A DNA stretch of 64,000 nucleotides from Lithospermum erythrorhizon (lineage: Eukaryota > Streptophyta > Magnoliopsida > Boraginales > Boraginaceae), in NCBI GenBank assembly GCA_019722365.1, contig JADFUC010000494.1, positions 1 to 64,000 of the forward strand. The letters run 5' to 3'. Both the position numbers and the translations under genes were made by a program. Positions 23,401 to 35,400 of the stretch are shown piece after piece. Below the pieces are notes generated by a model, which did no database searches, was not told the DNA's origin, and worked only from the letters and a program-made list of their open reading frames with translations. The first letter of the stretch is position 1, and every line of letters begins with the position of its first letter.

Positions 23401-26400
23401 CAGCATGGGTTTCCAACGAAGCATACCGAGAGCTAGCGATCCTTAAACTTGTCGCTTGAGATTTGGCGCTTAAGTCTATAGAGACAAAGATCATTCAAAA
23501 ATATATGCGGACAAACTGACAAGAACTAAATGCAGTGCTGTAGGCTAATTACCCAGCCTTGAAAGTCGAAACTATATTCCATGACGACTGCGAGAGCGGG
23601 CATCGTAGAACAGAGCGGAGTGCACCCGAGTACGGCGAGTCTAAATCCCGAGACCCATTATGGCAGGCACGAAGAGTGCCACGCCCCCGAGGGCCGAGTC
23701 AGCGGCGCTCGGCAGGTACTTGAAAGAGCGCAAAAGCCAGTCATGACACGCCGGGTGCTGCGCCTCAGTGGACCCGGTTATCTTGTGCCACAGCAACAAT
23801 TAAATGATGAAAGAAGATGATGGCCTCAGTCGTCCCCGGTGAACTCAGCATGTCGGCAGCCTTGACAAAGATACCGTTGTCGACCGGTTGGATAGAATCG
23901 CGCACAGCGATTTAAACTCAGCAATTCAACTTGTTACGATGGAAATGGGCATCGCTGACACCTAAATAACTGTAATCCGGACGTATATGCAAGGTGTTCT
24001 GCTTGACCCTCATGAAAAAGCCTGGTTGTACCGGCGCCCACAAAATGTGTATGGGGCCACGGCGGACGCCTTGGCCAAGTTTGGGCTGCTATCGAACCAT
24101 GCAAGATGAAACGCTTATGCGATGAATGATAAGCGAGCCAGATAGGTCGTTGAGAAGCTGTCCTGCAGCGATACGATGACCTGCTGCCAGCGTCACCGGC
24201 TGTAGGCAGCGAGGTAAAAGCATATCCGCGTTTTTAATGGACTACATAGGAGAAGCTTAAAAAATTTTCGTTGCTAAAAACTTCTACTCTAGAAGATCGT
24301 TAACTAAAGAGGTTAAGCAGCATCGGCTGGAGGAGCTTAAAAGCCAGTGATAATTGACCTTAAGAGAACGGTGTTGAAGAAGGAAGACCCAGGTCACGAA
24401 GACCCCAGTGCAGGGAAATCTGACGAGGCAGGGGGCAATCCTCTCGAAAAGACTCGTTCCCTTGCTGCTTCCCGAGGCCTGGAGTACGATTTAATCAGCG
24501 AGCCCGAGTATAACGGCCGGGCGAACCCGCTTGAGAGTCGCTTAGAATGTTCTCGAGTTCGGAACAAGAACCTCTTTTGAACCATTTCGATGCGCGGGGA
24601 AAGAGGAAAGAATAGAAGTATTATTGAATACTATTGAGAGCAGCGATCATGATACCCGATGAATGTAGAATTTTGAAGGAGATAGAGAAGCTAATCGAGC
24701 AAGGTTACTTAGCCAGGAGTTTGTAAGGCCAAGAGAAAGGGAGGGCCTTGAGGCGAGATATGATCACCCTGCGACCTTGATCGCGACATGAACGCCGCGA
24801 TAAACAACCTCCCCTCATAGATTGCAGGCCGGTGAAATCATCTTAGGGGAAAATAAATGGAGAAGGTGATTCCGAGAAAATACTCGAAAAGAACTATTCT
24901 CGGCGGAAGTGTCTGATACTGGCCAGAGCCCAGTCGTGAAGCTGAGCAATATTGTTCTCGGCAATGATTAGAGATTTGAGCTCCACCATGATGGCCAGTC
25001 GTCATATACGCTAATACTTGAACTTTACGATGGAAAGGATCTTTGGTTGATTCCATGAGACATCACCCATACGTTAGCACTTTCGACAAAGCTTGACTAT
25101 CTAGCGATCACGTCTGACAGTATTTCATTGACGAGGATTCACAGTCGTAGTACACCACTTTAGAATCGCCATGCTTGACTTGACGATTAAGGGACGGGGA
25201 CTCATTCTAACAATCAAAGCCAGTTCGTAGTGATGATAAGATGATTCTTACATACAATGGTGATTGGGAGATCAATCTTAGCATGAGAGGCTGATAGTTT
25301 CTACTCACTTTGCATTTAGTGAAATTCCCAATGAGGGAGGGCATAAGAGGTAAAACTTGTAGAGCGAAGAGGCAGGATATATTGCAACCTCAGTTCCCAG
25401 TGAAACAAGCTTAATGATAGAAGAAGTGGAAAGCATTTATTTGAGGAAAATCAACTTCGAGATAAAACAGGTAGGAAACGAAGAGGAGAAAATAACTTCG
25501 CAAAGGAAAGAAAGAAAAATCGAAGCGGCCGATACCATTGCAAAGAGGTAGAAAATTTCCATTCTGACGCAAGCGAAGCAGTGTGAGTGGGAGCAATGGA
25601 TAATCTTCGTAGAGAAGCGGTCTCGTAATCAGAATTTCAAGATGTATTACATGGGCCCGAGCGTAAGTGTAGACCCCAGTGGCGTCATGTGGATTACGTG
25701 TGGATTCGATGTTCGTCCCTATTAAGTAGAAAGCAAACCGGCGATGAAGAATTTAGCGTCTGATTTGATGAAGCTGCTGAAGGCAGAATGCATCGTGAAC
25801 TTCTGATTCGAATGGATAGCCAACGTGGTATTCTTGAAAAAATCTAACTGACGAATGGAGGATAATAGCGCCGACTTTGCAAGCTTAAATACAAAGCTTA
25901 TACGAGGCTTACTGTACGCACCTTGCCAGATTGGTGGATGGCGGCCTTGAGGCATAAGTCTTTGATTTCATGGATCACGTCCAAAGGGATATCACCGGTC
26001 GATATCTTTGCCGAGAGGGCGAGGCTTTACAGAGGCTAAACTGTTTGTTGGAAAATCATGCCCTTCGGGCTAAAACTGTAGTATATACGAATAATAGTAG
26101 CGTAATAATACTTAAAATCAAATAGGGAGAAATATGGAGATTTATGTAGACTATATGTTGGTAAAAAGCGAGAAGGAGAGACACGATTTGGGAAAGCACG
26201 ATGGAGGCAATTGACTTGACTATGCTGTGCTTAAATTCTTGAAATAAATCTTGAAAAGTGCTCGTTTGAGTCAACGGGAAATTCTGGGATATGATCGGCG
26301 AAAGGCGTCAGATCAAACTCCGACAAGTGAGCGCCCACAGACATGAAGCCGCCAGAGAGCTATAAGGATATTCAAAAGTTGACGGGTTCTTCGCGGCACT

Positions 26401-29400
26401 TGAGTCGACTTCGTCTAGAATCGGAGAGCGGAACCTTCCGTTTCTTTAAGAACTTGAGGCGAAGACCTCAGAAGAAATCTTTTCCCATTTGGGATGAAGG
26501 TATTATTCAGTACCTCCCGTGAATTGAAAGAATATTTAGGGTCACCAAAGTTGTTATCACGGCCGAACCCGATGGAAGAGCTGCCGGTATAGCGAGTTTG
26601 AGGCTGATGGTAGCGTGCTAGTCCCAGGAAGCAGTGACCGAAAGTCCATCTATTATGTGAGCCGTGTTGACATGTTTGAGGACAAATACCGACAATTGAT
26701 AAGTTTTGCGTTCGCGATGCAATCTCAGCGAGAAAGCTCGAGATATATTTTTGAGGCCCGTTGTATAAAGGTGATCCGCAGATCCCGGCCCTAAAGGATC
26801 TTGATCGGCCCTCTACCGTAGCTGACGACATGGACGATTGAATTGGCGAGTTTGACATATCTTATGAGCCGGACGTGAAGTCGAGCTCTCATGACTTCAT
26901 GGTACGAGCGAGACCACCGGCAGTTAGTGGCAGAAGGGAGGAGTAAATTGGCCTTGAATGGACCAGCAATACGTAGATGGAGCCAAAAAATAGCGAGGGT
27001 GAGAGCGGGACTGCGATCTATGTTACTTGATAGGATAGAGAAATGGAATATGCCTCGAGCACCAACTTGAGACCACAAATAAACGAAATTTGAGTATGAA
27101 GCTCACAGTGGCAGTGAGATAGTCATGATGCCAGGGTATTGGTTAAGTCACAGTGCTGAGATTCCCAAGCGATGATGGACCCGAGATGAGGGGCGCTTGT
27201 GGGATCGAGAATGAGTCCCTCGCCAAAATACCCAGCTAAGGCCTTGACCTTGGCATGAGGCTTCGCCCAGCATCGTCTTTGAACCACATTACCACCTTGA
27301 AATGAATAAGTGGACCCGGTGTCAAATTGCCTTGTTTATTATGATGAGTACGAAAGAGGTTTCACGTTGAGGTTCGAGACGATGGGCCTGAAGAAACACA
27401 CAGCAAAGGCCGTCCTAGAAATCCGATTGGAGGACCTGCTTGATTATTACAGGGGAGGAGTACACAACGGTTTCGCGAACCAAGAGAAAATTCAACAAAG
27501 AAGTCTCCCGAGTTTTGCGTAGCCTTGAGGCCGGGTTATCGAAAGTGCTTTGAGGGACCCTTCTTCTTTATACATATCGAAAATATTCAAAAGGTGTTAT
27601 ATGAAGTACCTGACTGGATGGTGTGGCAGCCATATTGGTGGAAGATCACAGGTAACTTTACATGTGGGTTTTATTACGCCGTAGTTAAAGATTCGTGAAC
27701 TTGATCGAAATGAAGCGTGCGAGAAATGGAATATTCCTGACAATCTCAACCACGATATTATGTCGGCCCGTTCCATTCGCCGTGGCAAGGGAATAGACTT
27801 GAATGGGAAGCGCGAGCTAAAGGATCGGCGTAGTGCATTGGTGGTAGCAGTGGACTATTTTAACAAATGAGTGGAAGCTTCTCCGCTAGCGAAGATCAAA
27901 GGGGATGACATGGTGCGGTTTCTATGGAAACAAGTCTTAACTGCGTTTGGTATCCACGGATCACGGTATCTCAACGTAGCTGGTCCGGCCCATTTCTGCC
28001 ACTGCCAATTTTGAAAGAAATACGACATAAACAACGATTCGCCCCTATGTACTATCCCCAAGCAAATGGCCAAGTGGAAGTAATGAATCGAACCATATTC
28101 AAAGGGATCAAAAAGAATTTGGTTACGAGTAGAGGCATCTGGGGATCTTGGATAGAGGAGTACTTGACGGTGTTATGGTCTGTTTGAACTACGCTTGGCT
28201 TCTGGTGAGACTCCCACTTTAGTTTAGTGTATGGATAGAGTAATTGCCCGATGGTGTTATAGTGCCACTGCTTTGTACTCCCAGTGATGCAGCCTCTGAC
28301 ATGGAAGCGAGGGGTTCGATGAAATTCAAAACTCACGAAGGAATAACTAAACGTTGATGAATATAGGGATAAAGCTTTTTGTTCACCAGCACATGAAATA
28401 TAAGCACCTCGTGGCTGCGTTAGCATAATCGCGAGGTTGAAGGTCGCCAATTTTGCGTGGGAGACCGGGTACTAAAATTATACTCCATGTGAGCCATCGA
28501 AGGATGTGAAACAGCTTCGACCTAATTAAGGAGCGACAGTATCATGAAAGCCCGCATTCACAGGCCCGGTATGAGTTGGAAGAAATGGATGGCGAAACCC
28601 GGTCCAGGACTGGCGCGCCTCGAGCTAAACAAGTTCTATTGTTAATCGTGGGTTCGCTTCTGAACCTATTTAAGTGTAATCTTAGAATTGAATGCTCAGA
28701 GTTATATAGCATTCGGAATATCAACATTTTGTAAGGCAAAACAAAATGATTCGTTGAGCCAGCAAAGGCTATTATAAATATAGTTGTTATTCCCAAAAAT
28801 TTATCTTATGTATGTGTATTATGTTATCGTGAATCGATGCATAAGTGCCAATCGATTATCTTTCCTTATGATAGAAAAGACCGTCGGCTAGCGAGTTGAT
28901 CGCTCGTAGGCTGATTAAGGTATAACTAGGACTATAAACCTTGACAGTCTTTCTCTCAAATTACACTCGAGACCCTCTCATAGATGAGTCGGGATGCGGA
29001 GGAGATATCCACAAATGCACCAGGGCTTTGTTTGTAATAGCTCTCTTATTTTGCTAAGGCAACTATTCTGATAGGCCAGGGATATACCAACACGTAAATT
29101 CAATTGCAAAAATGTTTAAACAATTGAAGTAAATGAAATTCAATTGCACAAAAATATTAAAACAATCGAAATAAACAACAGTCAAAATAAGACAAAGCAA
29201 TATCCGAATAAGGGAAACATTGTTAGTGAGTTCTGATACGTAAAGACAGTGGAACAAAAGAAGAGGCAGAGAAATAAAATTGGAAGCTTTGGGAATGGCG
29301 TCGTAGCCGGAGGTGCCTTCGTCCCTCTTTCACCGTGTCTTCCTTTTGGAGGGGGGCATCGAGGAGCTCCATGAACAAAGAAGAGTTGTAGTCCACATGA

Positions 29401-32400
29401 CTCGATGATCGAGCGGAAGTCATGATCATATATCGCGTACTTCCCCGTAAGCTATAAGGCTCGTAGGCAGCATTAGCTCCTAAGGTGTCAAGGAATTCGG
29501 GAGACTTCTTGAAATGCTCAGCTAACGTGAAAGGCATTCTCAGGCTGCGATTGTTTGAAGTTTTCAGCGTGACCCGTTTCCTTTGGATGTTGGCTGTGGC
29601 GTCACTCCAGTAACGACCGTCTTGAGCGTTTGGCCTCACGGGTTTCGCGAAGCTTTAAGTAAACTGACGTCCTTATACCAGCTCGGTTAGGTGATGCGGA
29701 TCTCAAAAGCGAACTCTCTCTTTGGTACCGTCAGCGAGAGAGGTCGCTTTCTTGCGACTTCTTTGCGAAGCCCATTGTAGTCTTCGTGAGCCTTGGCACT
29801 AGGTATTGAGGAGGACATTGATTCGCTGGCTCTCCGCGAGCTCTCTCCTTACGCCATGACAACACCTCCCGGCGAAGGCATTATTACTTCCTCGGCCAAT
29901 TTGTTTTCTCGAGAAGGAACGCCCAGGCTTTGAGTGCTTATTTTCCTCTCCAATGCAATCAGCCCTCCTCGCCAACTCGAAACCAGCATTGGCAACCTAA
30001 AAACAGCAGAGCAAAGGATAAATAGTTGAAGAGGAAAGCGAAATAAAACTAAGGATGGAAAGAAAGAAAAGATATCTGGATCAAATGCATGCATATATCT
30101 CCATAGACCTCCAGAGGATCAGGAGTGTGAGAGTATCCTTGGCATAAACCCTCGAAGCAGGGGCACTTTACAGCATGAAAGATTTGGAGGCGAAATAAAA
30201 CTAAGGATGGAAAGAAAGAAAAGATATCTGGATCAAATGCTTGCGTATAATGCCATAGACCTCAGGAAGGATCGGGGTAGTATGCTTTGGCATAAAACCT
30301 CGAGCAAAGAGACCGCATCATTGAAAGGGCTGAAGGTTACTCTTGAAAGAGGTGCCTTCACATATTTGCTGACCCCCTGGTAGTGTGTAGGGTAGTGCCA
30401 GAAACTCCGGAGTAAAAAACCACAACGGCCCGTTGGGGTCGTAGGCAGGCAGCCCGGAGGAGAATATAAGCCCTTAGACGGATCGAAAGCTAGAGCACCT
30501 TGGGCACATTTACTGCTTTCCTTGAGAAATACCCTTGAAAGGTCTTGGAAGGACGTGAAGAAGAAGGAAGTTCATCGGCCAAGTTCGATATTGGAGGAGA
30601 GAAAGAAGAATTATCCGATTCAACTGGAATAGGAGAAGAGTGTGCAATGTTTGTTGCAGGAGAAGGCGGGGAGTAACCTGGCTGTTGTGGAAAGGGGCGA
30701 GGATGCCACTATTGACAGCTTTTACCTTGCCCAAGGTGATGGGCCCTGCTTCAGCGTGTCCTTGAAACGATGTTGGGGAAGCGGTCTCGCTTTTGTGCTT
30801 GAGGAAAATATACTACGTAGCAAGGCTTTAGGATTAGTATATGAAAAGTGCAAGTTGGGAAGAAGTTAGAGAATTAGTATATATACCTAAGGGATGGGAT
30901 TTCCAGATAAGTCAAACTTAACATGCGTGGATTAGACCCTTTCTCGGTACCCCGCCTTGTGAGAAGATCTTCACATCTTGTCTTATGCGTAAAAATCCCC
31001 TCTGATTTTTTAATAGCGTGAAGGTCTGTGATTGGTGGAAATTTAGGCCTATCTTGCGCTTCTCAGAAAGGAACCAGCGCCTTGGGAACTTTGTCATCCA
31101 TGTCCCTTTCAGAGAAAGCACAAAAGGGAATGCCAACGATGTTCCAACCTTCGAGAACATTTACCCACGTAAAATGTTCCGCCCGCCTGCGGGGCCCGAG
31201 AGAGGTGAGCGTCCCCCATGTCTTGAAATAGTGAAGAGTTGGCAAAAAATGGACAAGTTTGGTTCTACCTTAATGATTTTACAAATCACGTGAAAAACAG
31301 TAATGTAAAACCCGTCCCCAGAGGCGAATGCAGCCGGTGGGCGGTTGTATCTATTAACAACTTATTAGTAAAAAGGGAGAAGGGAAAACGGGCCCCGTAG
31401 GTAAGAACTTCCATGCTCTGGCGCTAGTCGACACGGACAACGGACCCAAATGTACTACTCCCTTATTTGCAGTGGACGGTATACGAGATTGCTTGAGGCA
31501 ATCTCATCTCGACAGAGAAGGGGATAGAAAAATACTCCCTAACGTGGTTTAGGTCAGATTGTTCTACATCTACAGGTAAGGACTTTTTTATTATGGTTGG
31601 GTCTACGTTTATCTTTTATCACAGGAGCTACCGGCCTTATCACAGGGCACTGTGGAAAGGCGAGGAAGGTCGCTCCACTCTTTGAGGTCCTCTTCTTTTT
31701 CTTGAGAGGCACGCCTTGGTTGCTTGGATTGCACCATGAAAGTGACCCTAGCAACGTGAAGGAGGCATATTGAGTGAGGATCAAAACCATTGAACAATCC
31801 TTAGGGGTTAAGAATTACCCCTCTTGAAGAGCGTCTCGGCGGGGAGTAGCCGTTCTGGTGTCCACAAACTCTGGTTATTTGGGTATCCACCAGCATTAGG
31901 CTTTTGCGAGTCGAGGACAGTTGTGGCTAGAAGACATGATGGAGTTCTCACGAGAAAAAGGAAAAGCCATTCAGGCTTCAGAAAGAAACAACTTTTGGGA
32001 AGAAATTGCCAAACTCAAAAGAGACAACTTGTGAGTGAGACTATTCAACTCTAAAATGGACTATCTTTTTTGAGAGTTGGAAACCCATTCGGGGAGTAAC
32101 GACCACATCAAGAAGCAGGGGCAACCACTACAACACCCCGCTGAATCGAGAGAATCCATTTGAGGACTAATTACCCGACGAAGAAGACCTTTGTGGAGGA
32201 GGAAGGTCGTCAGCCTGCGTGAACCCGGCCAGTGTGACAGAGGAAACCCTCGAGATGCGGGAAACGGCCGAGAGTCCCTCACGCTTTAAGGAAGCGGGGA
32301 AAAAAAGGAAAAAGGGGAAAAGGAGCTTGGCTTACCGGAGAAGGGTGAAAGCGCCGCCGGAAAAGGAGTAAGGATTTCGGAGGGTTTTGTGGGGAAAAAG

Positions 32401-35400
32401 GGGGATAGGAAGAGCCGAAATTTCCTTGCTTAAAGAGGAAATAAAATTTGGAAGAAAAGGGAAATGTGAAAGTACATACTCACTTTTTATAGTTTTTGAT
32501 TTAGATCTCAATCGCCCTTTTCCGCCCGATGAATGGGCAACGTACGTAAGTGGGTATCCCGAGGAGGAATTAAGTTAGCAGTAATTTGAAATCAATTCTA
32601 GGTATTCATCATTAAAAAGTGTCTTTTTGAGTGTCTTTTCCATGACTTTATACCTAAGAATCGAGGGGTAATGATATAACCGGATTATTTTATTGGTGGG
32701 CCTAAGAAGTGAATGATTGTCTTAGGCTCATAGACCTAGGTGAAGTTAAAAGGCTTTCTTGGGAATTACCTTAGTGGGACATATGTCATTTCCCCAGCAA
32801 CCTGGTAGGTAGAGGGGTATTTTCAAATACCTCAACATTGACTTCATTAAATGTAATGTTACTTTGTTTCCTATATATTTACTAGCCTTCTTAAATACTC
32901 AACATACTAACTTGAACTTCGGAGTGTCTGTGGTCACTACGTGACCACACTTCAGATACCACCTATACTCTTCACGCGATTCTTTGGGGAAAGGCAGGAT
33001 ATATCGGAATCTTACCCAAGCAAACCATATCAACTCACAATACCCATATAGAGGAAAGTCCAGATAATGACTGGTTTCCACCGAAGCTGACATAGCGAGC
33101 CAGCAATCCTTAGAAAACTTATCGCATCATTTTCTTTTCGTGTTTGGAATTTCTTAAAAGGGAAACATATGCTACCCATAGTTCTATATTAAGTTTTACA
33201 ATTAGTCAGATTTTGAAAATTCAGTTATGATTAATTGAACCTGAAAGATGTATCTCTCACACATCTAGGATCTGAATTGACATCTTTTATAAATTCACCG
33301 ACTCAGTGAATGGTTGTCATTAGTATTTTAAATTTTAATGCTTATAACAGTTAATTATGGTCTCAACTTACCCGTGGGGTTCTATTTTCAATTTTGTTGT
33401 CTAGGTTTTCTTATCTTATTTTAAGATTGACAAAATAAAATGAAAAATGAAATTTAGGGGACAGTAGGCTTTTTTTCTGGTGAAGTTCTTGAAAGATGCT
33501 TCTGTGTCATATTGGGTATAAGATTGATAATAATCTAGAGATATCCAAATATTTTGATGTTTTTCCTTTTTACTGGAAGAATACTGGAGATGGTTGTTGA
33601 GAGATGTATGTTTGCTCTGTTTGGCTCAAATGGAATTTTGCGGATGAACTCATCGATTTGTTGCTTACATTACCTGAGTCATGTAAAACAGCCACAAGAC
33701 TTACGTAGAATAACATCGGATTATATATTAGTTTAAGAAGTTTTGTTCTGTATTATTGAATTTGACATGATTGCTCGGAAACAATGGCCTGATATGACTA
33801 GGTATATCTATCAAATGAAGCTCTCTGGACAATTTGTCATGTAGCATATATGTGATTGTGTTTACGTTATGTACTGTAATTTGTATGGAAATTATCAGTC
33901 TTAACCACATGTTTTGAGTAGTGGAAATTAATATTGGGATTTATTGTTAAAAAATTAATCTCTGGCATTGGATCAAAGATAGTTATTGGTTTGATCATTC
34001 TGGATTATATCAAGTATTTGTACTGAGTTTTTCATTATATGTGCAGCGATATTTAGATTATATAACTTAACTGCCTGGCATCAGTCTTCTGATACTATAA
34101 TTAACTGTTCATCTTTCTGCATGGTGTTTATCTTGCTTGATTCATTGTATCTGCAGCGAAATTCAGATTATATAACTCAACTGAATGGCATGATTCTTCT
34201 GATGCTATAATTAACTTTTGATCTTTCTGCATGTTGCTTATATCTTGCTTTGACAACGTTGCTGAAGAATTTTTTTTCCTGGATTGTGTAGGTCGCTAAG
34301 GGAGATAATTCGGGTGGAGAGTCCATTCCTATGCTTTTAAGGTTTCCTCGATTTTCTGATCCTTGGGGTGGCTATGATATGGTTGGCTTCGGAGATATCC
34401 TCATTCCTGGTTTGCTTGTTGCATTTTGTTTTCGGTATTCTCTGCCTTGTTATTATTGTTACTCTCTCTTTTCCAATTTTATTATCAGGTTTTCTTTTCC
34501 TTGATACCCAAAATTATTTATTATATCTAATTCATACTAAACTATCATTAGACTACCACACTCGATTTACTTCTTATTTTTCGTAAGAATCAAAAATATT
34601 GAACTAGGAATGAGGGGTTTTATTTTTAAAATCTGCCTTAACTTATTCTTTAGAAAATGTTCATCTGCTCTTCTTCTCTTTTATATTGTTTCCTTTTTCC
34701 ATTCGATCTCATTAATTTCCAATACACTGCCCGAGTTGTTAAATTAATACTTGGATATTAAAGAACCAAATTAAAATGCATGAATTGGAGCAACCATGCT
34801 AGTATCCGTTTACTCTTATGAATATTATTATCAATCTTATTTAAAAGCTTTTGTTCCTTTGTAATTTGAGCTCTTCTTATTCTTGTGTTGGTCATCTTTA
34901 CAGATTTGATAAGGCAAATAAGAAAGGCTGGCGCGACGGATACTTCCTGTGGTTGACGGTTGGTTATGGAATGGGTTGGTCTTTACCCTTTCTTCTTTCA
35001 TTTTTGTTGTTCATTTACAATCTGTGAAACATGTTGATAATGCACATAACATCTTTCGTTAACTTTTTTTTTTTAAATTGTTCATGCTGCACCTTTTCTA
35101 CTGAGTGGTATTCATCCCCATTTTGCCATAGATCCGATTCTCTTGGTTTTGGTATATGCAGTTAAACTTAAAACGAAAAACATTGAAGTGTTATTGCCAT
35201 AAATCGAACCACAACAAATCCAACCATGACTTATCTCAATAAGTGGAGTCAGTTATATGAATACAAGTCTCTATTCAGCTCTATGTCGGATCATTTCTTC
35301 TTTTAAGCCCATTAACTCTAGGTCCTGTCTCTATCCAATTCTTATTCGGTCTTCCTCTCCCTCTGGAGCATCTATTGAACTATAGGTCATTTAATATAGT

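Larger units (their letters stand above)
22585..33129 (+). mobile_element. Complete but decayed Tat/Ogre-like Ty3/gypsy element in SPPL intron 10
   Basis: A pair of direct LTRs (22585-23455 and 32364-33129) encloses gag-like, RT, RNase H and integrase remnants in gypsy order, plus a long non-coding 3' region. The length of about 10.5 kb and the non-coding stretch after integrase fit the Tat/Ogre lineage, as does the wording of the RT to RNase H junction ([15 protein letters not shown]). It lies in the same orientation as the host gene. Short pyrimidine words flank it (actttc on the left, attttc on the right), compatible with a 5-bp target duplication. It is riddled with frame breaks and cannot be autonomous. 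Confidence 0.87.

Noticed and set aside
26415..27078. Minus-strand open frames of 95-147 codons inside the gypsy element
   Set aside because: They are antisense to RT/RNase H remnants of the + strand gypsy pol and show no domain.
29223..30094. Minus-strand open frames in the gypsy 3' region, considered as an extra Tat-type ORF
   Set aside because: Some Tat elements have such ORFs, but neither frame shows a recognisable motif and the region is full of stops; not enough to call a gene.
31018..31293. Plus-strand open frame of 91 codons in the gypsy 3' region
   Set aside because: It overlaps other frames on both strands, has no motif and lies in decayed non-coding element sequence.
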